64,000 nucleotides of DNA. Origin: Vanessa cardui (lineage: Eukaryota > Arthropoda > Insecta > Lepidoptera > Nymphalidae). The notes under the pieces are model-generated. The model made no database searches. It had not been told where the DNA came from and saw nothing but the letters and a program-made list of their open reading frames with translations. The stretch is from positions 6,811,120 to 6,875,119 of the forward strand of contig NC_061128.1 in NCBI RefSeq assembly GCF_905220365.1, in the 5' to 3' direction. How positions within the stretch are numbered: position 1 is the first letter of the stretch; each line of letters starts with the position of its first letter. Of this stretch, positions 24,101 through 35,931 are shown piece after piece. The position numbers and the translations under genes are program-made.

Positions 24101-27100
24101 ATCTGTAAAAATAATAATCATTGATTAAAAGCAAAGCCTTTTTATATTTATATATGAAATTGTTCTGATTGTGTTTATATAACTAATAATGGTTGGACCA
24201 ATTTTGATGACTTTTTTGTGTGTTTATTTGTTATTTGGGTGGCTTAGATTTGACCTTGTAGTTGACACTGCGATCGGCTTTCAAGAATTTATTTAAATTC
24301 TAGCATAATCTGTCAGAATCTGTGCCACATCTGTCCAGCAATTAACATGGTATCAAGTATCAAAGTATGGAAGTAACAAGGAGTTACAATAAAGTGAATA
24401 ATATCTTAAATTCTTAAACAACAACACAAACATACCAAACACCAAGGTTTATGGTAATCATTCTTGGTGTTGATTGAATCTCAATTAGATATACATTTTT
24501 TACATGTATAAAATAAGGCCTACCTTAGAGTCCATTCCATAATTTCCAGTTTTGCCAATGACTTTGGAATATACACCATTCTTCTTATATTCTGTTAGAA
24601 CATAACCCACATGTTCCTGAGCTACTTCAATCACAATTCCAAGTTCTTCATTGAATAGACCTTCAATTGCAGACACATTGTTTTCAACCAGTAAATCTAT
24701 ATCCATTCCGCGGATACCTCCTATACCCATTTCAAGCACTGTCGTTATAAAACCTCCTTCACTAATGTCATGGCCAGAAATCAATACCTTTTCTAAAAAA
24801 AAAAAATTATAACATTAAATACATCAGCAGGTTAAACAATTTCATCGAGTAAATAGTAAATAAAATAAAGCTCTTTTCCTTTTTTTACCTTTAAGTAATT
24901 TTTGCGTGACCTTGAATAGCGCTTTGAGTATTTCAGGATTGTCTAAATCCGGTGGGTTTTCACCGAGCTGTTTGTAACATTGAGCCAAAGCTGAGCCTCC
25001 AAGTCTATAAAGTACACACAATATTTTAATGAATAGTAAGAAGTGTTTTTATTGGTTGTTATAGAATTGTAATAATATCGATTTACATAACACTCAAAGG
25101 CTACTGTTAAAAATGAGATATTATATAAATTATTTTTATTACCTAATAATTCAAGATCCATTACTTTACTCAATGAGTATTTACCGTAGTAAAAAAAGTC
25201 ATGAAAAATAAACTTTTACAAGTCTTTTCTTTTATTTTTGGCAAATGTTATATCTGTTACTAAGGCTAAGTTTATGTATTACTCCTTCATTTATTATGCC
25301 TTGTTTATAAATGATTTTTATACGTTATTAAAATAACATACAACCAATCGATCCACTATAGTAGCGGCACGCTATGATGGCCGTTTTGACGTTTGCCCGC
25401 TCATAAAATTTCGTATTTAATAAATAATTACATCAAAGAAGCAAATTGTTGTTCTTTATTGTCAATAGTGACGTGCAGTTAGTCATAAAATTTATCGAAT
25501 GTGATTTCTAAACTAAAAATATTAGGGTACCGCGAAGATAACTTTTTTTATGAAATAAATGTGAAAATAGATAATATTTTAGAAAATGAACTTATAATTA
25601 ATGTGACGATAGCAGTGAGAGTGAAAGCAGCAGTATGGACGACTCCGATAAAATATAGCCACTAGTGTTTTTGTTTTTTTTTTTCTGTATCAATTTATTT
25701 CTTGTATGTAGTGTTTATAAAGTTATTCATTCTAATTCCAATTTTTGATTTAAATTGATTTCGTTCGAATATATTACTTAAACTTATTTTATATTTTTTT
25801 TCTTAAACCTTTTTAATCGGATACTACTTGCAACAAAAACTTGAATTAAATTACTTGCAAAAAAACAACGATTTGAATATATTATATCGATAATAAATTT
25901 ACATTTCACATCACTTTTTTAATGTGTCAAAACGGCCATCGTATCTTGCCGCTAGTATAGTAAAATGTTTTTAAGTACTGAAATATTGATACATCATATA
26001 ATCACGCCTACAATTAAATGTTATCTAACATTAAAAGTAAGGTTATCGACACAAAGTTTATAAAGAACATGTGTTCTTATCTCTATGATGAATTAAAATT
26101 GAAATTGCTAAAAGTAGCTTCGCTTATGAAATTACCTATATTTTCCAGCAGCCACCGGTACATGTATAAGAGCGGAACCCTCTTTCAGCAAAGCCGGTTC
26201 CACCTTCACTGTTATGTCAGGACACGGCGCGTACGTGGATACAACAAGCGTTCCCGGTGATCGGACTATAAAAAAACATTCAACAAATTATTATAATTTT
26301 TTTATTGTTGTTGCATTGGATGGTTTATTTCTTGCATAGTGGATCGGATCGGATTTATAGTTCAATGGTTTTTTTTAATTCTCAATTTAAGTGCTGAGTC
26401 ACTTGGACGACTATGTTCTGAAGAAGAATTTACAAAATAGATATTACATATTCCAATTAACCTAAAACCTACAACTGTTCTTCATATATAATAACGGCCT
26501 TAATAGTAATATTTCTTAAACAAATACTTATAAACTATAGTCTAGATGGCCCAGTGAGTCGAGATGGCCCAGTGGTTAGAACGCGTGCATCTCAACCGAT
26601 GATTGCGGGTTCAAACCCAGGCAAGCACCGCTGATTCATGTGCTTAATTTGTCTTTATAATTCATCTCGTGCTCAGCGGTGAAGTAAAACATCGTGAGGA
26701 AACCTGCATGTGACAAATTTCATAGAAATTCTGCCACATATGTATTCCACCAACCCGCATTGGAACAGCGTGGTGGAATATGTTCCAAACCTTCTCCTCA
26801 AAGGGAGAGTAGGCCTTTAGCCCAGCAGTGGGAATTTACAGGCTGTTGTTGTTGTTGTTGTTGTTTGTGAAATTCGCAAAGACGGCAGCACTGATTTTCA
26901 GTGATATAGATAAATAAATAAATAAGGGGCGGATGTGGTGCTCACCCGTGGTGCCGTGCACGCCGGCGCACATGGACAGCGAGTCCTTGCCGCCGTCGAC
27001 GGCGACGGCCAGGCGGCGCATGGCGGCGCACAGCGCGGCGCACGCGCGCACCAGCGCCGCGCCCTCCGCGCCCGTCTTGCCCGCCCACATCCAGTTACCC

Positions 27101-30100
27101 GAACACTTCACGTCTTCCAGCGCCGATATGCCCGCGAACACCTACCACCCACGCCGAATGACGACATTTTATATCGAATTTACGCGATATCGGTTGCTTT
27201 AATTATTGTAATAACTAAAAAACACATTCTTATATTTTTGTTTGAGTACAAATACTAACTTTTATTTAAAAAAAAAAAGTTAGTCTTGTTTAGTCGAGAC
27301 AGAGAGGATAAAAAGATTGATTTGAGTTGCATGTTTTTGTTCTGTATTGTGAAAGATTTAGTCAATTCGAGGTAGAAATCGAGTTATTTAAAAGACTACA
27401 TACCAAGTTAGTGAGAGCCTCTCCGAGAGACATCCTGGCTCCAGCGGCGGGGTCTAAGAGACCTTTAATGTTTTGTGTGCCGATAGATGTGGCAGAGCCA
27501 ACGAGGTCGTGGAAACCTAGTGCAATGATTGCGCAGTCTGCGAGCGGTGTGTGCAGAGGCCCCACGCACTGTTGCTGAGCTACCAGCCCTGTGACGCAGC
27601 GGTCCACCTGACGCGAACAAAAAAAAAAATTACCTGTTGCCTGTAAAGTCGGTATACGGGCGAAAGCTTTTACGTGACGACTTTGAGTGGTAAAATAATT
27701 TTAATGTGAATATTCATTCGTATAGTAGGAAGAAGGATGAAATAATAGTAACAATTTAAAACATTTATTTATACAAAGAATTATATTTAAAACATTAATT
27801 TATACAAGGAATCTCGCACTGAATTTTGTCTGTCTCTCTCGCTCTTAGGCGGGCTAACCATGCCCGAGTGGAAGGGACGCGTGCCTCTCACTCGCTCTCA
27901 TTGTGAGCGCAAAAAAAAAAATTACCTGTTGCCTGTAAAGTCGGTATACGGGCGAAAGTTTTACGTGACAACGACTTTGATTGGTAAAATAATTTTAATG
28001 TGAATATTCATTCGTATAGTAGGAAGAAGGATGAAATAATAGTAACAATTTAAAACATTTATTTATACAATGAATCTCGCACTGATTTTTGTCTGTCTCT
28101 CTCGCTCTTAGGCGGGCTAACCATGCCCGAGTGGAAGGGACGCGTGCCTCTCACTCGCTCTCATTGTGAGCGCATAACGTGAGCGGAGTGTAACGCAGTT
28201 TCTTGAAGTGTCACCCGGCAAACCAATTTATAAGACGTTGTCACGTCAAAATATTTTTAAGATTTTGAGTTTAAGCTATTATAAGGTACAATAATAAATA
28301 TATGTAACTATGGACTGTTAACATACCTTATTTGTTAAATATCTTTTGCTAGCGACATTTACGAGTCGCAATACACGATTCAGAGCTTTTTCAATTGTTA
28401 TATCCTCAGGCAATGATAGAGGAACTTTCGTTCTTGTATCTTGTTTCAGATCGAAAGTTTTTCTTGGCATATTTCCTACGAAAAAATATAACGTACATTA
28501 TGCATATCAAAAAAAATATTTTCAATTAATAAAATTTCAAAAAATTACCTAAAACAGCCTCCAAATGTAAATCGTAGGGTAACTTTGCCTTAACATCTGG
28601 TTTAACTCTGTTTGATCTATTTAAATACATCTCATTGTAGTCATCCTCCACGAGGGTCATATAACCGTCTCCAGTAACTTCCCCAACGAATGACACAGGA
28701 CATCTTTCACGGCGACAAATTTCTATAAATAACAATATATATAATAAATGATGTATTCTCTTAACAAATGTTAGATGATTATTATATTCATTATATATGT
28801 ATAATTAAGTATTAAACCCTTTTTTAAGCATCACTTAGCTATTTTGTTTGTGTTCTCATTACTATATATTTGAATTTTGTCTAGTAGTAGTTTGGATTGG
28901 ATTAAATAAAACCTACAACTTGGCAACTTATTTTTACAATACTAGTAGAAATAATATTTGATTTATTTCTATAATATACCTTCTAGAACTTTCCTGTTTT
29001 CTTTAGAACACAATAAAGCATTGTTTTCTTGATATTCGGCGCCCCAAAGCTCCAGGGTGGTGATTGTAGGGTCTCCGAGTTGAAACTCTTTAGTATACAC
29101 CACTGCACCCTCGGGTTCTACCAATTCTTTCAATACATTACCATTACCACCGGCTCCTTGGTCATGAATGGCTATAGAATATGGTTTAGATTAGTTAATA
29201 AACAGACAATTAATTAAAAAGAGAAATATGAAAAATAATACTCACACTCTATAGGATTGATATCAGCCTCTAAGCATCCTCTAACAACTCTATTGAGACG
29301 ATTTCCCATCTCTGCGTCACCTGTTTTTATAAATTTAAACAAAATAAAGTAAACAATATAATTAATACATATAATACTCGCTGTCGCCCCAATTTTAGGG
29401 ATTTGTCTTCAGCTGCAAGGCATAAAAAGTATCTAGGGCATTTATAAGTGTTCATGCTTGCTTTATGGTTAGGCCATGAAAGAGCAACATACAGACTGAT
29501 AAAATTACTTTCAAATTTACAATATGAGTACAGATTTTACATTTATTTTTACATTTTTTTTTTTCTAATACTTTATGAAAAACTACCAGTATTCGTTCAA
29601 ATATCTCCATAATTATAGTTACCTCTTTGGACGGCTCCAAAATCAAGAGCATGGTCCCTAGAACCTCCACCTTGTACAGCAACTGAAGAAGCAGCTCCCC
29701 CACCGACTCCTATACGGTAGACTGGACCACCAATTTTCACCAACAACATGCCTGAAATAACATATAAGGCTATAGAAGTAAATTTATTCGGCTATTATTT
29801 TTATAATTTAAGAAATTAAAAACACTTTAAAAATAACATATACAGTTAATTTATTTTAAAGGAAAAACAATTAAATCATAAAACTTTTATAAAACAACAA
29901 ATACATACATAATTATTTTGATCCATGCATACATGGTACGACCAAACTCATATCTTTGAATGAAAAGGGATGAGTACAAATATATAACTAAATTAACGGC
30001 ATTGAATTACAATAACCTATATAAAGTTACAATTGAAATTGTAAAAAAAAGGTTTAATTATAATTAAATTAATATTGATGGCTTAACATGAAAATAAAAG

Positions 30101-32186
30101 CTATAACAGATAAATATTATACTGTCATGTGATAATTATAGTATGTACCTTTACTGGGTTTCTCTTTTTTAATCATTGAATGTGGCATATAACCTATACC
30201 TCCGCTGAACATAATAGGTTTGACAAATTCTTCCCTCACATTGTCACCATTTTTCAAACCATATGATTGTACAAATCCTGAAATAAATGTTTTTAACATT
30301 TAAAACATTACAATATATGTAATATTTTACTCTAGCTACTAAAGTACTTAAGATGCTTTTAAGTACTACATGCTTCTTATGATGATGTCCACATGCCATG
30401 GCAATTAGCATTTTATAGCTTTGCCAGAGATGGTTTATTATCGTACTAAATGCAACAAACAAATTTTCACAAATATTTTTTTTAAACTAAGTTTAGATTT
30501 ATATTTCCATACCACAAATCACAGGTTCTCCAAATTTATTTCCGTAGTCCGAAGCTCCATTACTTGCATCAATAATAATTTGTAGAGGACTTGCGAAGTT
30601 ATTTGGATATTTCCATTCCTTTTCTTCCCATGGCAAATCGTATCCTGTTCCAAACCAAAGTAAATATGTTTTATATTTTTCATTTCCATATGCTATAATT
30701 TAAAAATACTTTTATGTACACAAATTTAACCTGGAATTAATAAATTGCCGACACTGTATCCAGCTGTTCCAGCGACAGTATGACCACCACGTCCGACTCC
30801 TTGTACATCCCTAATACGTCCTCCTGTTCCAGTTGTTGCTCCACTAAATGGTGCCACTGCTGTGGGCATGTTATGAGTCTCGGCAGTAAATATTATGTCG
30901 GACTCAGTGATTTCCGTAATGACTTGGGAAGGAGTTTTCACATCAGAAGGTTTTAGTTTTGTGTGTACAAAACCATTGATAGCACTGCAAGTAACATTCA
31001 TATTAATTTATTGTAAAAAGAAATATTATGTTTCTTTAAAGTTTAATGCTGACCTGCTATTGTCACCAAATTTAATGACATTATTTTTGTTTGATGTTTC
31101 TTGTGTTGATGCAACCATATCAATTAAAGATTCATTTATTTCTTCACCATCTAAAATAATCTTGCCCTAAAAATATTAAACACACATTAAAAATATATAC
31201 TTTCAATTTACAATTTAATAATTTTTAATGATTTTTTTTTAATACCTTGAAAAACCAATGACGGGAGTGTTCACTATTACTCTGTGCTAAATCAAATAAT
31301 TCAACGCTTGTAGGATCTCTCTTTAATTTATTAACAAATAAGTCCATGTAAAACTCCATATCCCACTCATCAAAAGCTAGACCTAAAAGTAAAATACAAT
31401 GAATAAATATCAAGACTTAATGAATTTATATTTGCAATTCTTTAGGTGCTTACCTAATTTGTTATTAACTTTCTTCATAGCTGCCATACCTTCAGCCTGT
31501 AATGGCACTACAAACCATGGCTCTAAGTCCTTTGGTAAACCTTCATTGAAGCTTTTTCGAGGCAAATTTTCTGTTGTATAAATACACTGTGTCATTCTAT
31601 CATGAATAGGGGCTGCCAAACCTTCAAATAATTCTCTACTAACATTTTTGGGTTGTTTAAAAGTAATGAGATATCTAGTAGAAACTTCAAGGCGCACAAC
31701 ATCATGAAGACCAACACTGTTACAAATCTGAACTGAATTACTGGAATCAGCTGTTGAAAAATTGAACCTGAAATGTTTAAAAAATAAAGTATTTTCATAA
31801 CGCAACTAAGATCACTTTCAGGCAAGCAGTTAATAATAATTTGAATTAAATATAAGTAATATTATAATTATTTAAAATTAACCCTAAATTGTTCCAACTT
31901 ACCTTGGTCCAATCTCAATTATGATTTGGTTGTCACCAACAAATTTGTAGACAGATTCATTTTTTAATGCGTGAGGTTTGAGAGGAGAATTAAGGAGCCA
32001 CTGTAATATTTTTATTTGATTAATGTTAAGGTAATCACAACCTTCAGCAAGTTCCACATGGTAGCAGATTTCTGTTGACAGTTCTATTACGTCCGGATCA
32101 ACTTGTTTTAATTTAGTAAGTATTTCTTTAGTTTTGTGTGCACTAAAGGCTTCACGTGTAAAAAATCTTAATATACACATGGTCAC
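21146..32186 (-). CDS. PFAS: Phosphoribosylformylglycinamidine synthase (FGAM synthase)
   Basis: Exons in transcript order: 32186-31903, 31767-31454, 31382-31246, 31166-31054, 30984-30731, 30644-30513, 30277-30149, 29751-29623, 29320-29246, 29171-28980, 28722-28549, 28475-28327, 27607-27404, 27141-26946, 26265-26136, 25004-24889, 24792-24524, 24102-23970, 23678-23577, 23175-23029, 22807-22591, 22168-21927, 21327-21146 (4020 nt, 1339 aa; human 1338). It converts FGAR, glutamine and ATP to FGAM in cytosolic de novo purine synthesis. Synthetase-domain blocks include SNSEHSRHWFFK, FTAETHNMPTAVAPF, SLHDQG-like SIHDQGAGGNGNVLKE, CSGNWMWAGK and SGHDISEGG. The C-terminal class I glutaminase domain has Cys1164 (SLGVCNGCQ), His1298 and Glu1300 (MMPHPER). 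The start may be Met1 or Met3 (MTMCILRFF). Confidence 0.97.
21595..21803. repeat. Interspersed repeat fragment in the last PFAS intron
   Basis: It contains CTTGCGGGTTCGCTCGCGCT and, near its end, GATTCAGCAGTTTCATCGTG followed by ACAGACAGACAGAGTTACTTTC. That end is typical of a dispersed lepidopteran element tail. The superfamily is unresolved. Confidence 0.45.
21804..21885 (-). mobile_element. SINE family 1, 3'-end fragment
   Basis: Only the distal part is present. On the plus strand an ATC/CAT tail leads into CAACAGCCTGTAAATTCCCA, CTGCTGGGCTAAAGGCCTCC and GAGGAGAAGGTTTGG. It sits in the last PFAS intron. The head is missing. Confidence 0.7.
23248..23566 (+). mobile_element. SINE family 1, near-full-length copy next to a PFAS splice site
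   Basis: The tRNA-like head GAGTCGAGATGGCCCAGTGG has a B-box GGTTCAAACCC. The family body follows (CATCGTGAGGAAACCTGCAT, CATTGGAACAGCGTGGTGG), then AGCAGTGGGAATTTACAGGC and a TTG-rich simple-repeat tail. The tail ends about 10 nt from PFAS exon 19 (border 23577), directly beside its 5' splice site. Confidence 0.85.
25355..25961. mobile_element. MITE-like element with 36-bp terminal inverted repeats in PFAS intron 15
   Basis: The left end at 25355-25390 (ACTATAGTAGCGGCACGCTA, then TGATGGCCGTTTTGAC) is matched in inverted form by 25926-25961 (GTCAAAACGGCCATCGTATC..., ending CGCTAGTATAGT), with about four mismatches. The interior is AT-rich and non-coding. TA next to the ends would suit a Tc1/mariner-type target site, but this is not proven. 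Confidence 0.75.
26556..26867 (+). mobile_element. SINE family 1, copy in PFAS intron 14
   Basis: A complete head-to-tail copy with B-box GGTTCAAACCC and a (GTT)n tail at about 26844-26865. The first 12 bp of the head (GATGGCCCAGTG) also occur just before it at 26545-26556, a partial repeat of the 5' end. It lies about 80 nt from PFAS exon 14. Confidence 0.85.
27618..28173. repeat. Tandem duplication (units of about 293 and 263 bp) in PFAS intron 12
   Basis: Unit A is 27618-27910 and unit B is 27911-28173. Both run from an oligo-A tract through ACCTGTTGCCTGTAAAGTCG and GTATAGTAGGAAGAAGGATG to GCCCGAGTGGAAGGGACGCG and CTCTCATTGTGAGCGC. Unit A has about 34 bp extra around 27775-27810 and small changes. 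The unit resembles a dispersed lepidopteran element. ACGTGACAACG at about 27965-27975 has an inverted partner near 28235-28245. Confidence 0.8.
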
Positions 32187-33760
32187 TTTAATAACTTTTT
32201 AAATTACTAGTCCAGCCCATTCGACACACTGACAAGAAAATTAAACCCAATAATGGTATATCATCAATGAGTATCTTGCATCAATGTCAAAGATCAAGCT
32301 TTATCACTTGTTGACGCTAGACGAAAATAAGTAGATGCCATAATAACATTAGCTTACGCAACAAAAGCCGAAAATTATTGTATGTTTTAAAAAACTTTAA
32401 ATATACGTAGTTAACATCTCATGTTTTAAATAAACTACACAGAAATGCATCCTCAAATTAAGGGATTATTAGAATGAGGGATAGCTTGAAAGTTCAAACT
32501 TTGAATTGCTTTTATTTATTTTTTGTTAGGCAGAGACTTAAGAACTAAATGTTATAAATAGAATTCATTACTTATTTAAATTTAATCCCATTACACTTTT
32601 TGGTTATTCTTATTCCAAATATTTTACATTAAATTATTCAATGATTTTATTTAAAACCGTACAACAGTACTACGTTTTATTTTATTTTAAAAATAAGCCT
32701 CGATGTATAGGTATTTTTGGGAACAATTTAAATGATCGTAAGTTTTAATGATACCATCAAATTATAAATACGTATCTCATATATCAGGGCAAGAATAATT
32801 ACCTACTAAGTAAATTAAGTAATTTTTTCAGTATACGTAAGCAACGATAGTTTTGAATTTCTTAAATTTAATGTTGGAAGTATATAGGTAAAACATACTT
32901 ATTATAATTCCTTAAAGTACTAAGTATTCTTATTCATATATTATATCAAGAAGCTTATTAATGTAACATTCAATAGACATCTACATGTAATAAAAATTAA
33001 TCACGTTCGTCTGGTACACGTCTGTATATAGGTACGCTGAAAAACTTTAGCCAAATGATATACCAACAAAACATATTATATAAAAGTAGATATTATTAGA
33101 TACAACAGATATTTGGGATGATGTTCTGAGAAACCCCACTTTTTTCTCTGTAATATCATATAGCCTATTTTCATTCGCTGAGCACGAATGGTCAAATCTA
33201 AGTAAAAATAAGGTAAGGTTTTCTCATTTATTGATATAAATACTGTTATGCTATATATAACGTTATAGCCTACAAAAGTTGTAAACCATGAGTAGGTAGA
33301 CATTTGTTGAATATAATTTTAGTGAGTTCAGGAAAATACGATTAATGCACTTCAGGTACGCAAAGGATACTGGAGACTCCTGAACATAATGTCATATAAT
33401 ACTCATGAATCCATATCTAGAGATATTATGGTCTTTACGGAAATACCTTATACTTATTATTTTTTTATTTTTATTTATACAAAATGACTTTAGATGAGAT
33501 AAAAATTATACCAGCCACGGCATAATTAATTATCATGTAAGTATTTTATAATAGTTTCCTTATATCAAACCTAATATAGAACTTGTTTCTATTGCATCAA
33601 ATTAATAATTACTTAAATAAATATAATAAGTGCTAAGAGCGGAGCAGACCCTTGACAGCATTATAGTTAATTTAATTCAGAAATAAAATAAAAAATTAAA
33701 TTTAAAAATACTTTATTCTGAATTTCTTGGTATTCTAAAAAGTCAATTTTTTATTGTAAT
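32187..33760. other. 5' flank of PFAS
   Basis: AT-rich sequence upstream of the PFAS start codon that should contain its promoter and 5' UTR. No clear TATA or initiator assignment and no other gene were recognised. Confidence 0.35.
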
Positions 33761-34117
33761 AAATAAGTCCATGTAAAACTCCATATCCCACTCATCAAAA
33801 GCTAGACCTAAAAGTAAAATACAATGAATAAATATCAAATCTTAATGAATTTATATTTGCAATTCTTTAGGTGCTTACCTAATTTGTTATTAACTTTCTT
33901 CATAGCTGCCATACCTTCAGCCTGTAATGGCACTACAAACCATGGCTCTAAGTCCTTTGGTAAACCTTCATTGAAGCTTTTTCGTGGCAAATTTTCTGTT
34001 GTATAAATACACTGTGTCATTCTATCATGAATAGGGGCTGCCAACCCCTCAAATAATTCTCTACTAACATTTTTGGGTTGTTTAAAAGTAATGAGATACC
34101 TAGTGGAAACTTAAAGG
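33761..34117 (-). pseudogene. Partial PFAS duplicate (end of exon 2, intron 2, start of exon 3)
   Basis: A 357-bp direct copy of 31336-31692 at a constant offset of 2425 with no indel and about 8 substitutions seen by eye (about 98 percent identity). It contains the 3' part of exon 2 with its GTAAGC donor, all of intron 2 and the first 47 bp of exon 3. It therefore arose by DNA duplication, not retroposition. The coding pieces remain open but have no start, rest of gene or stop context. Confidence 0.9.
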
Positions 34118-34282
34118 TAACAAAAACACGTAGACACACAAAAAGAAACACACAAACATAGTATTATAGGATAACGTTTTACTAATCTATTGCGCATGAA
34201 ATACGAAATCACTAATTTGTTTAACTTATTCTCCACACCATGTACTACTTAGGGCCAACGGGGCTGTTAAAGCAGTTTTATC

Positions 34283-34347
34283 TATATATTTTTATTTAAA
34301 GTAACTATTAAGTACTTAATAATAGTTATTTTAAATAAAAATATATA
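34283..34347. repeat. 65-bp imperfect palindrome
   Basis: Arms 34283-34309 and 34321-34347 (27 bp, one mismatch) flank an 11-bp spacer that contains AAGTACTT, itself self-complementary. It could extrude a hairpin. It sits at the edge of a retrotransposon remnant. Confidence 0.8.
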
Positions 34348-34349
34348 CC

Positions 34350-34494
34350 ATGTTGTAAGGAAGGTCTTGAGCATGGATGGAGAGGTACGGGACGATCAAA
34401 AAAACGATGGATGGATTGTGTGAACGAAAAAATGATGAATTACTTGCAAGATGACGCCCAAAAGAGAAGTATGGAAGACGATGACATGCTGCTG
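34350..34494 (+). mobile_element. Non-LTR retrotransposon 3' coding remnant
   Basis: A frame reading GRSKKRWMDCVNEKMMNY followed by DDAQKRSMEDDD matches the C-terminal tail common to non-LTR reverse-transcriptase ORFs (R-x-K-R-W-x-D-x-V ... A-x-D-R). It is truncated on both sides and runs straight into a minus-strand SINE. Confidence 0.5.
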
Positions 34495-34793
34495 CAGCAA
34501 CAACAACAACAACAGCCTGTAAATTACCCACTGCTGTGTAAGGCCTCCTCTTCCCTTAAGGAGAAGGTTTTTTGGAACACATCCCACCACGCTGTTCCAA
34601 TGCGAGTTCGTGGAATGCAAATGTTTCATTTTTTCTATGAAATTAGACACATACAGATTTCCTTCACCGCAGAGCACGAGACGAATTATAAATACAAATT
34701 AAGCACATGAATATTCAGCGGTGCTTGCCTGGGTTTGAACCCGCAATCATCGGTTAAGATGCACGCGTTCTAACTACTGAGCCATATCGGCTC
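34495..34793 (-). mobile_element. SINE family 1, full copy
   Basis: On the minus strand the head is GAGCCGATATGGCTCAGTAG with B-box GGTTCAAACCC. The body is shared with the other copies, and it ends in a CAA/TTG-rich tail at 34495-34513. Confidence 0.8.
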
Positions 34794-35884
34794 TATATAG
34801 ACATGCTGCGCCGACCCCAAATAAATTATTAAGTACTTACTTGAAAAAAAAATCATATCAAAATACAATAAATTACTAAATTATATTCAAATTATTATAC
34901 AAAGTTTATATCATTTTATTTAGTTAGTTTGCACAATAATTACTACTACTACTAGTATTGTGCTATATTGAATAGCGTTGAATTATAGTTTATCTAAGTG
35001 ATAAATTATAAATGTTTATATAAATAGAAAGGAAATGTCGCTTTCTCGGTTCGGCTCCTTATAAATATAAGTCTCCACTACGGTTTTCAAATTCATTTCA
35101 ATTAAAAATTAACTCTTGTAATAAGTATATAACAGAGGCTATAAATAATGTCATCCCTTATTTACTTTCATATAAACTTCTAGACTAGATGAGACCTACA
35201 CAGTACACATACTACGCAGGAATAAATAATCGTAAATTCTCTTTATTCATTTAATTAAGTTATTTCCGAATACAAAATGCAATTCGCTTTTCAAAAAGCG
35301 CTTTTTAAAAAAGGTTAATAATAGCCTACAGATTATAACATATAAATCCATAGGAGGAAGAAAGACAAATCCGTCGAATATATTGGTCGAGTAATGTATG
35401 TTGTTTATTATCGGTTATGTTATAACCTGAATTTTGCAAGTAAAAATAATTAGAGTGCATGTAAGTAGGTAAAACGACATGTTTGTATTGCTCCACTAGT
35501 AGCTATGTATATATAGTAGAAAATTGCAATTTGCAAGATATGTGTAAATATAAGGTTATTCTTTAGTCCTTCTTTAATTGGATACATTTTTTAAATTCCT
35601 ACCAAGGCAAATCTTGTCTTGTCCTTTCCTATTTTTACTTTACACGACTTTGAACTATAAGGAGCGCTAAAATCGTACGTATTTTTAAAAACTTATTTCA
35701 ATTAATATAAGCGATTGTTGTCTCTGCTTAAAAAAGTATTTATTTAATTAATTAATATTTTTATCAGAACATTTTATTTTCAATATTTTTTAAAATATTG
35801 TATTCATTAAATAACAAAAATATATTTAAAAACTATTTATTTATTTAAATTTAAAAATATTTTCTAATAATAACATAAAATATT

Positions 35885-35931
35885 AAATTTTCCAATTATT
35901 GGCCTATATATAGCCAATAATTGGAAAATTT
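35885..35931. repeat. Perfect 19-bp inverted repeat
   Basis: AAATTTTCCAATTATTGGC at 35885-35903 and its exact inverse at 35913-35931 are separated by CTATATATA. It is a strong cruciform or hairpin candidate in non-coding DNA. Confidence 0.85.
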
